From: Euclidia mi
Taxonomy: Eukaryota > Arthropoda > Insecta > Lepidoptera > Erebidae
Direction of reading: 5' to 3'
Assembly (NCBI GenBank): GCA_944739405.2
Contig: OX123199.2
Span: forward strand, 9,041,898-9,105,897
Length of the DNA stretch: 64,000 bases
Position 1 is the first letter of the stretch, and each line of letters opens with the position of its first letter. The notes under the pieces are model-generated. The model saw nothing but the letters and a program-made list of their open reading frames with translations, made no database searches and had not been told where the DNA came from. The position numbers were made by a program, and so were the translations under genes. Of the stretch, positions 1 through 9,113 are shown piece after piece.

Positions 1-326
1 ATACGCCATGCATCTACTACGTTAATAAATAAATAATGCGTAGTAAAATAGATTTTCCACTAGCTGATACTACATATTCCTGTAATATTATTACCGTCGA
101 TAAGAAAACACAATACCACGCGTCAAAGTAATCTTAAAAGAGCAGCTAAGTCGACAATGGTCGGTATACAACAAAGATTGATGGTGTGACATTTCATAAA
201 GGAGCTGCGAATATAAGTATTATGTTCTTTATTATTCGCAACGTCTATGTAAAGCCATCCAAGGACAACTCACACACGGTTATCTGAGCCAAAATTAACC
301 TAAGCTTGTACTATAACAGCTTGTTA

Positions 327-1011
327 TGGCAAACAGATGACTCATCATCATCCTGCTGGCTTTATCCTGATTTAATCCAAGGCCAAGCCCGAGGTTCGCT
401 TGCTAGTCTTACCAGATATGACAGAATATTAGCTTAACTATCCAGCGACTGCCGCCTGAACTCCGCAACCCAGAGGAACAGTAATTTGCCATGGCTTAGA
501 CTAGTGTCAACACAGTCAAGGGCACTGACCTCCCTCATCTCATCGACCTGTTGCAGTCCACTATAAAATACGGCATAAAATCCTCTCTCTCGTTTTACAA
601 TACATAAACTGACTCCTCCTAACTATTGTCAATGATCTGCATGACAGCCGGGACCGACAACTTGAGAGCGAACTAGCGCTTTATACGCACCGCGTATAAA
701 CTCGTTTTTAGAAAGGCATGTAGGCTTACTTCTTATACTACATATGCAATCGTACGAGCTGTGACGTTCATATAAGGCTCTATAATCCATGTTCATACTG
801 ACTCACCACTACCGCTTCGAGCGAACACGACGAAATATGCCTTTGTACGCGTGTCCGGTTTTCTGAAGCGCGTAGCGCGTAGTGTAGAACGCGTGTAAGC
901 GCAGATGGTACGCTCCTTAGTTTTGAATCCGATACCTTCAGCATGGCAGTTTGTTGGTATCCCCTCTAGGCTATCGCTGCCTCCTTACCTCTATGCTGGC
1001 AAACAGATGAC
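327..1011 (-). mobile_element. tRNA-derived SINE relic with internal insertion, 15-bp TSD
   Basis: Perfect 15-bp direct repeats, tggcaaacagatgac, lie at 327-341 and 997-1011. On the minus strand the element starts near 985 with a tRNA-like head (A-box-like 'agcgatagcctag', then a decayed B-box-like 'ggattcaaaac') and ends near 342 in gatgatgatgag. The same family sits at 26904-27225, where it is about 320 bp long. Here the insert is about 655 bp, because the middle (roughly 560-890) does not match and seems to hold unrelated DNA or another decayed repeat. Orientation and TSD are clear; the nature of the central block is not. Confidence 0.6.
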
Positions 1012-1184
1012 AGACAAACATAGTTTTATATCCTTAAATATTATATTTAAAATTTACATCCACACACAGCATAAATAATCATGATCATCACACAGAGATT
1101 TGTGCTGAGTGGGAATCCACCTAAAGACCTTCAGCTAAGCAGTCTGGGCCATTAACCATTAACCACTAGACTAACAGGGCAGTC
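1012..1184 (-). mobile_element. tRNA-derived SINE relic
   Basis: Read on the minus strand from 1184, 'ctgttagtctagtggtta' resembles an A box, followed by a decayed B box ('aggtggattcccac') and a body with 'tgtgtgatgatcatgatt' that resembles the SINE at 26643. The tail runs into the TSD of the neighbouring SINE. It is diverged and has no TSD of its own that I can see. Confidence 0.45.
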
Positions 1185-1987
1185 GTGTAGGAGTTTGCAA
1201 ATATGTTCTTAAAAGCCGCGGTTCAATTTTTTATTTCCGTGTAATTATAAAAAAATGTAAACAGCCATTCATGAAACGGATATTAAAATATCTGTTTGTG
1301 GGCATTGCGTGCCGTGCACACTTGTTAAGTCAACAAACTTTAATAATTTTAATTTATTTTCTTTGGTTGTGTTAAGGTGACGTTTTGCATTATACAAATA
1401 TTTAAAAGTAATTATTAGTGTTGTTTAAATGTAAAAATTTTGAATTATTTTTCATCGACATCATTTGTTAAAAGCGAAAAATAGAATACTGGAGGGTAAT
1501 CCAATTTTAGGGCTGCTGAAAGTCAGTCACTCTCAACTGCGGTTTCACCATCCAGCTCCTTTTTAGATCTCTTCTCTTTCCTCCCGTTAAAAAAAATCCC
1601 GTTTAAAACCCAGCAACCGTGTATGAATGACGGTTACCGCTTACAGTCAATTGTTCTGATGACTTCTCTGTCACCAGTGAGTGACAAAGAGAGATACCGT
1701 GGTTTTAAATTGGGAAACAATTTACCAGTACTTTGTGTCGGCTAATTGTATGTTTGCGTAGTCCTCCGTGACACAGAATTTATTGCTAGTGCAGTTGTCT
1801 TAAAAAAGCCTCCAAACGTGATAAAATTCGGTTCGACGCTTTTATTCTGGCGTTATACGTCCTAAATAAATTTGAGTTCACGTAAAGTAACGTAACAAAC
1901 CCGTATGAATAAGAGACATTTATTTTGTGCCTCTGTTTATTTTTTTTATCTGTCGCATCGGTTAACACAATGTTGGTATCAAAAATA
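1185..1987. other. unexplained AT-rich spacer
   Basis: No coding region, structured repeat or recognisable element was seen. A pyrimidine-rich patch lies near 1555-1600. The only open frame (60 codons, minus strand) has no recognisable features. Confidence 0.5.
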
Positions 1988-2312
1988 TATCTCTAAATAA
2001 AAGGAAAAGGAAAACTCCGAAATTAAACCAAACGTTCGGGGAGATGGGCCTCGTTAGCCTTGGTTGGCAACCTGTCTAGGAGAAGGAAAACTCCGAATTT
2101 AAACCAACTTTCAGGGAGCATACCCGAAATAAAACCCCGATCTAAGGTGTGAACCGACCCGTGCCGAGGGATTCGTGGCCAGAGGGCAAGCTGGTCGTAA
2201 ACGGAGGGTGCCTGTGTTGGTGGTCACAGGGCACAGCTGATATTCCGCCTTACCCCCGTAAAGGGTTCTGCGGGGATGGACCGTCTAGATCCCTAAATCT
2301 CGTGGGAACGCT

Positions 2313-3768
2313 ATGGGAACAAAAACTTATTCTTCTCCATACGGCGGCGACGCGGTTCGCAACCCGTCACGTCTCGTTTCCCGCGAGGGCGAAAAGCGGC
2401 CTACGGAAAGCAGGTTTGCAACATTGAATGTTGGTGGAGGAATGAACGGCAAATTGGATGAAGTATGTCAGATGATGGATGATACAAAGATTGATGTTCT
2501 TTGTGTAAATGAAACAAAAAGAAAAGGGTGTGACACCACCAAGCATGGTGCATATACGGCGTATTGGTCTGGGGTAGATAGTACCACCAGAGCCTGTAAG
2601 GGAGTTGGTGTAGTACTGTCTGCGCGAATGAATGAGTGCGTAAAAGAGTTTGAATGTGTAAATGCTAGGCTACTGTGGATGAGAATGAAAGTAGGACTTA
2701 CTCGTCTCTTTATTGTGGGGGACATACCCGTAACTATATTGACCGGGGCGTACCCGGTCAATATAGTTACGGGTATGTCACAACATGAGCAAGACGAAAG
2801 GCAGGAGTTTTGGGAGAGTTTAAGAGAGATTTTGAGGAACTGCAAGGATAATAAAAGATTGATCTTGTTAGGGGATTTCAATGGATGGGTGGGAGTAAAG
2901 CGAGATGGATTTGAAAGGGTGTTAGGTGCATTTGGTGATGAGAGTGTGAACGAAAATGGAAAAGCACTGCTTGAGATTTGTTTGGAGTGGAGCCTTTGTG
3001 TGACAAACACCATGTTTGATCATAAAAGGATACATATGTATACGCGAGAGGCGAAAATGTTAGAAGAAGTATGATTGATTTTGTGATAGTAGATGAACGA
3101 TTGAGAAAGAATGTGTTGGATACAAGAGTATATCGAGGGATCGGCATCCACACAGACCACTTCTTGGTGTTGAGCCGGATAAGTGGGCTCTTTAAAGGAT
3201 GGCAACACCGAGAGCGTAATGAAAATAGGGTCTTGGAAAGAATAAAAGTAGAAATCTACAAGAGAAAGATGTGAAAGATGAGTATAAACGAATATTGATA
3301 GCAAGATTTGAGAGATTCGATGGCATAAATGATATGGAAGAATTATGGCAGGCCTTTAAAGAAGAGGTAGTATGTGTAGCGTCTGAAGTATGTGGTATGA
3401 TCAAGAGAAGGAAAATACGAAAGGTTAAGAATACATGGTGGGACAAGGATGTACAATCAGCAGTGTCAGAGAAGAAGAAAGCTTGGTCAGATTGGTTGGC
3501 TGCCAGAGCAAATGAAAGAATGGGAAAAGCAACGAGTGTAGACATAAATGGAGCAAAAAAGGAGTTTGTTAGGTCAAAAAGAATAGTGAAAGAAATGGTT
3601 AAAAGGAAAAAAGAGGAAAAGAAAGATGACTTTGATAGCAGATTATCTGACGATTTCCAGAGGAACATTAAGTTTTTCTGGAAATCCGTTCGTGCAGTTC
3701 GAGGAAGAACTCAGTCCTCAGAACAAACATCCATCAGAGACGAGAATGGAAGTTATAGTAAATGGTGA
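2313..3768 (+). pseudogene. RTE LINE ORF, endonuclease domain and linker (frameshifted)
   Basis: This is the N-terminal part of the RTE polyprotein, which nicks target DNA for target-primed reverse transcription. The first segment (2313-3074) shows the apurinic-endonuclease signature: FATLNVGG near residue 35, VNETK with the metal-binding Glu at 67, GVGVVLS, then LLGDFNGWVG. The frame then shifts near 3060 and continues with IDFVIVDE and the catalytic HTDHFLV (3071-3274). A second shift near 3252 looks like loss of one A, and the linker continues in frame 1 (3271-3768), rich in Lys/Arg. A third shift near 3750 leads into the RT frame. The true start codon is uncertain because the conserved domain only begins near 2412. 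An inverted-duplication insertion at 2721-2747 adds residues inside EN without breaking the frame. Confidence 0.85.
2721..2779. repeat. perfect 27-bp inverted repeat, 5-nt spacer, inside EN
   Basis: Arms 2721-2747 and 2753-2779 are perfect reverse complements around gcgta. The right arm codes for the expected endonuclease stretch (PVNIVTGMS). The left arm is the inverted copy and adds DIPVTILTG, which is not expected in the family (my recollection of family sequences, not an alignment). The reading frame stays open across both arms. Confidence 0.9.
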
Positions 3769-5452
3769 ATTGTGCGTGCTGAAGAGATGGAAAGAGTATT
3801 TTGAAAGTTTATTCGAAAGAACGGCGATACAGACACCGATAGCTGAAGTGATTTGAATGAGTAATGTGGATGAGATCGTGAAGGCACTGGGAAGAACGAA
3901 AGTAGGTAAGGCTGCAGGATATGATAGGATTACAGTCGAAATGCTGAAGGCTGGACAGGGCATCATAGTTGGTCAGTTGCAGCGGTTATATAACTTGTGT
4001 TGGAACACCGGCCGAGTACCTAATGACTGGACCACAGCTGTAGTTGTGCCTCTTTATAAAGGAAAAGGCTCGCAACAAGACTGCAAAAACTATAGAGGCA
4101 TTAGCCTTCTCAGCATTGTTGGCAAATTGTATGCAAAGGTACTTATTGAAAGAGTTATGGAAGTAACCGACAAGAAAATATGGGATGTACAAGCGGGATT
4201 CCGAAAGGGTATGGGATGCACGGATCAGGTTTTTTCCTTGCGAAGCATAGCCGGAAAATTTTTGGCCAAAGGTCAAAAGGTCTATTGCGCATTCGTGGAT
4301 TTGGAAAAGGCTTACGATAAAGTGGTGAGGAATGAAATGTGGTCGGTGCTGTCAATGAATGGGGTGGACAGCAGCCTCATTCGAGCTCTGAAATCCCTTT
4401 ATGAGGATTCTAGAGCTTGTGTGAGGATAAACGGGGCATACACTGACTGGTTTACCATCGATAAAGGTGTTAGACAGGGATGTGTAGCGTCGCCGTGGCT
4501 GTTTAACCTCTTCATGGACAGTTGTTTGCAAGGTTTAAAACATAGTGACTGCGGATTAAGGATGAATGGGTTACTCGTCAAATGCCTCATTTATGCTGAT
4601 GATCAGGTTATACTTGCATCTTCAACGGAGGAGTTGCAGGAGATGGTAACAATCATGCATCGTGCGTTAGAAAGGAAAGGAATAAAAGTGAATGTAAGTA
4701 AAACGAAAGTTATGGTTTTTGAAAAGGAGGAATGCGTTACGGCTTGTAATGTTTTGATCGATGGACAGCGAGTGGAACAAGTGAATGAGTTTGTTTACTT
4801 AGGTACGTTGTTTACAAGAGATGGTAAGAATGAAGCAGATATTGAAAGGAGAGTTAATGCAGGTAATTGTGTGAATGGAGCTCTGAAGGCGTTTATGAAC
4901 AGTCAAAACGTGTCCAAAAAGGCACGTTTGGCTGCTAGGGTAGGCACTAACACACCTTTATGTACACATAGAGGTGTGTTAGTGCCTACCCTTATGTATG
5001 GTACTGAAAGTTGGGTATGGCAGAAGAGATTTGAAAGTAGAATAAATACTGTAGAAATAAGAGCACTGAGAAGTATGTGTGGTGTGTCTTTGACCGACAG
5101 AGTAAAGAATTGTGTGATACGAGATTGGTGTGGGGTAAAAGAAGATGTAGTGACAAGCATTGAGAAAGGCATGTTAAGATGGTGAGGGCACATGGAGAGG
5201 ATGGATGACGATAGACTGACAAAGAAGATATATCAGGCTAGTGTGAATGGGACAGGACAAAGGGGAAGACCTAGGAGAACGTTCTCTGACCAGATTGGAG
5301 ACATCCTGAAAAAAGGACAAGTCAGAAGTACCCTTAACAGAAGAGCATGCATGAGAAACTTGATGGGAGTGAGTGAAGCAAGTGAGGTATGTCAGGATCG
5401 TTGCAAATGGCGTTCCGTAGTCTCTGCCTACCCCTCCGGGAAACAGGCGTGA
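3626..5452 (+). pseudogene. RTE LINE ORF, reverse transcriptase and C-terminus
   Basis: This is the RT part of the RTE element, one frame interrupted by two stops (3854-3856 and 5183-5185). Counting from the ATG at 3857, the RT motifs appear in order: KAAGYDRITVEML (about 18-30), NYRGISLLS (79-87), AGFRKGMGCTDQ (113-124), FVDLEKAYD with the first catalytic Asp at 148, GVRQGCVASPWLFNLF (204-219), and IYADDQVIL with the Asp pair at 248-249. After the stop at 5183-5185 the same frame continues with the usual C-terminal region (HMERMDDDRL, then GRPRRTF) to 5452. All catalytic residues are retained, so the damage is limited to stops and frameshifts. An 11-residue insertion (near residues 357-367) comes from the hairpin at 4937-4992. 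Confidence 0.88.
4937..4992. repeat. 21-bp perfect inverted repeat (27-bp with one mismatch) inside RT region
   Basis: Arms 4937-4957 and 4972-4992 are perfect reverse complements. Allowing one mismatch, the pairing extends to a 2-nt loop at 4964-4965. The right arm encodes the expected HRGVLVPTL; the left arm is its inverted copy and adds about 33 nt (ARVGTNTPLCT) while keeping the frame open. Confidence 0.88.
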
Positions 5453-5503
5453 GTCTATCTATGTATGTATGTATCTCTAAATAATGTTTACATTCCGTCA
5501 CAG

Positions 5504-5947
5504 TAAGGGTTGGCACATATCTGACGGAAGATGCGTCGAACGTATCTTCTGTCGCGTCTATTCCGTCAAATAAGTCGGTACACATCTGACGCAAAATGCG
5601 TCGAGCGTATCTACATCAGTCGCGTCTATTCCGTCAAATAAGACCTGCTACATTACGCGTCTAGTCAGTTTCTGCGTTCAGCAACTACAGTGCGGTTGCT
5701 TTGTATGACATTTAATTTTAAAACGTCGCCCAACACGTCAACCAAAATTCACGTGGTGCGTGGTGCGCGCGACGTCGACGGATAATGCGTTGACGGAAAC
5801 GGAACAGACGCTGTACGCTCGACGTACCAACGGATCATCGGTCAGATGTGAAAGGTTGAATGTTTTCTATATATTTTATTGTATGTTTTGGCGTTACGCG
5901 ACCGATAATACGCGACGCATCTTCCGTCAGATATGTTCCGACTCTTA
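5504..5947. mobile_element. MITE, 440 bp, terminal inverted repeats, TA duplication
   Basis: The left end (5506) reads agggttggcacatatctgac and the right end (5945), reverse-complemented, reads agagtcggaacatatctgac. The match continues through ggaagatgcgtcg: 33 bp with three mismatches. TA lies on both sides (5504-5505 and 5946-5947). Inside, GACGGAA, TCTGACG and GACGCG motifs recur in direct and inverted copies, including two near-identical blocks (about 5515-5575 and 5580-5640). No transposase is present. The TA duplication favours a Tc1/mariner-type source, but the superfamily cannot be settled from the sequence alone. Confidence 0.75.
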
Positions 5948-6191
5948 ATGCCTCTCTAATGTAGCACCAAGTACCACGCCGAGTTTACTTCCAATTCTTT
6001 AATTTCATCAATAATGTTAAAGGCTTGTCTGACACATCTTAGTAGTACGATTATTGTACAAAGTAAACCTTAAACAAATATAGTCAGTTCGGCGGTAGAC
6101 GGCAAACCGCTCACATGCGTACACATACTTGCTACTCGCTAAAACAAATTATCAACGTTTCTCAAAGTTTACCAGTACATCAAATTGCAAT

Positions 6192-6655
6192 ATGTTTACC
6201 TGCAAGCGTTGTGATGTGGAAGTAAGAGACGGTGTTACGTGCTCAGTTTGCGCAGGGCGTTTCGATTTTCCCTGTTCAGGTATATCTGAATCAGGTTGGA
6301 GGAAGCTAGGCGAAGACAGAAGGAGCACTTGGAAATGCAGCACCTGTAAAAACCAAGTCACTGCCAGCCCACGCACTAATATTGTAAAGGCAGATACGGA
6401 GAGCATACTATCGGAGCTGAAAAGATTGTCTTCTCAAATGGAAGCACTGCCAGCGCTGTTGGAGAACATGAAGGCTATTCAAACAGAGCTCGTTGAACTG
6501 AAGACTATCACAGCTGAGTTCTCTGAGTTGAAATCTTCCTTAGAATTCGTGCATAACTCTGTGGAATCATTAACGAGCAGAGTATCGAATGTAGAGTTGG
6601 AAATCACCTCTCTCAAATCTGCAAAAGAGGAGATCTCGGTATTACAGAAGCGTTG
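6192..6655 (+). pseudogene. LINE ORF1 remnant: PHD-like zinc finger and coiled coil
   Basis: About 154 residues from the ATG at 6192 (MFTCKRCD). Residues 1-55 form a PHD-like finger: CKRC (4-7), CSVC (17-20), PCSGI (Cys 28) and WKCSTC (47-52). The usual His in the FHFPC-type position reads Asp here (FDFPC), so the fourth zinc ligand appears lost. Residues about 65-150 are Leu/Glu/Lys rich with heptad-like spacing (LSELKRLSSQMEALPALLE, then ELVELKTI), consistent with a coiled coil for ORF1 multimerisation. The protein runs into Penelope-like sequence at about 6655, so the C-terminal part expected for such ORF1 proteins is missing. Confidence 0.75.
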
Positions 6656-6658
6656 TGA

Positions 6659-7440
6659 ACCCCGAAGAACAAGCCAGCCACAGTAGAGAGACAACCTGCT
6701 GTCCTCCCATACATCAAGGGCGTGACCGACAAGATTGGCTACATCTTGAAGCGAGCTTCAATCAAAACTTTCTACAAGCCGCCAACGAAGATAAGCCAAT
6801 TATTACCATCTGTCAAGAGTCAGTTACCCTTACAAGAGGCCGGGGTTTACAAGATAGACTGTGAGTGTGGGCTCTCATACATTGGACGAACCAAGAGAAG
6901 CATAGGCATTCGACTAAAGGAACATATAGCTGACATTAAACACAAACGCTCGACGAAGTCTGCTGTGTGTGAACATGTAGAACAAGGAACCAACCATTAC
7001 CTGCGATTTGATAAACCACAGATACTCGCAAAAGAACACCGCTTTATTCCAAGAATGATACGAGAAGCTATTGAAATTAAAAAACATCCTAATTTCAATA
7101 GGGAAGATGGTTGGAATGTTCCTCCAGCTTGGGACCCTGTTATCAGGCTAATGAAACCCAAGAAGGACAAAGTCACCAGAAGACATCAAGACACAGTGAG
7201 CACATTCTGCGTAGATAGTAACACCAATAGTTGAAAAATGTTCGGGTACTTTGAGATAACTTTTAAATTCAAGACAAAGACAAATACCACCTCAGTCTGC
7301 CGTGAACATGAATCCTGTAAAGAATTCGAAACGTTGGCTAGTAATAAAAATGTAGTTTCTAGATCATTCGGTTTAAATGTAAAAACAAGTGAAACCAATA
7401 TAACGCGATAAAATCCGTAAACTGTAGTTTAATTTCAACA
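6659..7440 (+). pseudogene. Penelope-like element 3' fragment with GIY-YIG endonuclease
   Basis: The frame open from 6659 to the stop at 7232-7234 encodes the C-terminal part of a Penelope-like protein. It begins PKNKPATVERQPAVLPYIKG, then VTDKIGYILKRASIKT and FYKPPTKI, the segment that normally links RT to the endonuclease. The GIY-YIG core follows: AGVYKIDCECGLSYIGRT, then RLKEHI with its His, then HRFIPRMIREAIEIKKH with a candidate catalytic Glu, and NFNREDGW. The domain has no internal stop over about 190 codons. Downstream, 7235 to about 7440 looks like the element's 3' UTR, including 'cgaaacgttggctag' and 'cgcgataaaatccg'. The RT part is absent, so this is a 5'-truncated copy. It sits exactly between LINE ORF1 and ORF2; see findings. 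Confidence 0.8.
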
Positions 7441-7461
7441 AATGCTAATTGACAAAGATTT

Positions 7462-8094
7462 ATGATGGCGCCTATTAGCTTTTATTATCAGAACGTGCGA
7501 GGATTACGGACTAAAACACCTGTTTTCTTTAGAAATGTGTGCATTAATGAGTTTGATGTTATTTGTTTAACTGAGACTTGGCTTATTGACGGTATTGGCG
7601 ACAGTGAGTTATTTGGTGATAGGTATATAGTCTGGAGACGTGACCGAAATTACGTAAATACTCATCAAACAATGGGTGGTGGTGTTTTAATTGCTGTGAG
7701 AAGGGAACTGGTAGCAATACATAGGAGTGATTGGTGCTCATCTGCTGAGGATTTATGGGTCACACTGACATTACACCACAAAAAACCTAGGGTGTCATAT
7801 AAAATGAACATATGTGTAGTATATATTTGCTCGCAGAAGTTTGGCAACTCACTAGCGGAACAGCTCGTTAACTTCGCTGAGAATCTGTCTGATATTGTCA
7901 TCAAACACCCCGCGGATAAATTTTTAATTGTTGGCGATTTTAACCAACCAAACATAAACTGGCTGCCTGCAGATGATGATAGCTTATTACCTAGTAATGT
8001 GCAAGGCAATACTCAGATAAATGTTATGGATACATTCGCCGTTTGTAATCTGTCACAATACAATAACATAGTAACAGCAATGGTAGGATATTAG
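7462..8094 (+). pseudogene. LINE ORF2, endonuclease domain
   Basis: Apurinic-type endonuclease of the CR1/Jockey-group LINE, starting at ATG 7462 just downstream of the Penelope-like fragment. Motifs in order: FYYQNVRGLRTKT (residues about 7-19), ICLTETWL with catalytic Glu (near 36), GGGVLIAVRR (near 73-82), FLIVGDFNQPNINW (near 154-167). The frame ends in TAG at 8092-8094; the next segment continues one frame over at about 8095, so a small indel rather than a true terminus broke it. Confidence 0.85.
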
Positions 8095-8099
8095 TCTGG

Positions 8100-9105
8100 G
8101 TGTTGTCTAACAGTGAAGTTGGCGTGTATCACTGTAGTGATCCATTGGTTCCCGAAGACATACACCACAGAGCCTTGTCTTTATCAACAAATTTTGTGCA
8201 TATACATGACCTTCCCATGTGTCCCCGTGTGAGGTATATGTACCGTCAGGGTGACTACACTGCGATAGTTAAGGAAATGGACAGCATTGACTGGCACACT
8301 GAACTGTACTGTAGGTCGATTAGTAACGCTGTAGAATTCTTCTATGATACTTTAAACAGATTAAAGAACACCTATGTACCAACCAAAACCACTGCATCAA
8401 AAAGCAGGTATCCCCCGTGGTATAGGAGCCCGCTAATTAAGATTCTTCGAGAAAAAGCCAAATCACACAAAAAGTACAAAAGATATGGTAATTTATCATC
8501 AATCTTTCATTACACTGCGACAGCGTGCTAAGGACCTGGAGAAGGATATGTTTGACCAATATATGGCTAAAATTGAAGCTGATATTTCTAAGGACCCACG
8601 AGCTTTTTGGCGATACATAAAATCTAAAAATCAGTCCCATTCTTATCCCTCGGTATTAAAGTATAAGGAGCGGTCATCTGGGAACGGAGAAGACATATGC
8701 AATATGTTTTCTGAGTATTTCTACTCCAATTTTCTGTCCCCCGGCCCTCAAGATGCTAACATACCCGTCGGTACGGTGGAGAGCTTGACGATTCGAGGGG
8801 ATTACTCTGATATTTGCTCGATCGAAATAGATGAGGCCGAAGTGTTTAAACTACTTAAACAGGTGGACTACAACAAATCTGCAGGCCCCGACAACATTCC
8901 ACCATTTTTTATCTTTAACTGTGCCAAGTGCCTTGCTATTCCCATCTCGATTTTATTCAGGCGGTCTGTTGCTGAGGGTGACGTGCCTGCGATCTGGAAG
9001 TCAGCGTATATAACTCCAATACATAAAAAAGGTCCGAGAGACGTGGTGGAGAACTATAGACCGATCTCCAAGCTATGTGTATTCGCTAAAATACTAGAAA
9101 AATAG
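8100..9105 (+). pseudogene. LINE ORF2, linker and RT N-terminal part (frameshifted)
   Basis: Two frames joined by a shift near 8505. The first (8100-8531) reads LSNSEVGVYHCSD, matching the end of the endonuclease, then a basic linker ending KSHKKYKRYGN. The second (about 8510-9105) reads LRQRAKDLEKDMFD, DPRAFWRYIKSKN, NKSAGPDNIPPFF (RT motif 0/1 region), WKSAYITPIHKKG and ENYRPISKL. It stops at 9103-9105 and resumes in another frame at about 9114. Confidence 0.82.
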
Positions 9106-9113
9106 TTTACAGG

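Larger units (their letters stand above)
1988..5484 (+). mobile_element. full-length RTE-type LINE with 13-bp TSD
   Basis: Perfect 13-bp direct repeats, tatctctaaataa, flank the element at 1988-2000 and 5472-5484, so the insertion is 2001-5471 (3471 bp). The 5' UTR (2001 to about 2310) contains a partial tandem repeat of 'ggaaaactccgaa' (about 2008 and 2085). One interrupted ORF follows, with an apurinic-type endonuclease (EN) and then a reverse transcriptase (RT). The 3' UTR is very short, and the tail is (ATGT)n. A single EN-RT ORF, a short 3' UTR and a microsatellite tail are typical of the RTE clade. Only a few frameshifts and stops are present and the TSD is perfect, so the insertion is fairly young. 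Related 3' ends lie at 23665-23833, 44972-45205 and 50931-51060 on the minus strand. Confidence 0.88.

Noticed and set aside
2468..3013. 181-codon minus-strand open frame
   Set aside because: It is antisense to the LINE endonuclease; its composition follows the coding strand and it has no domain of its own.
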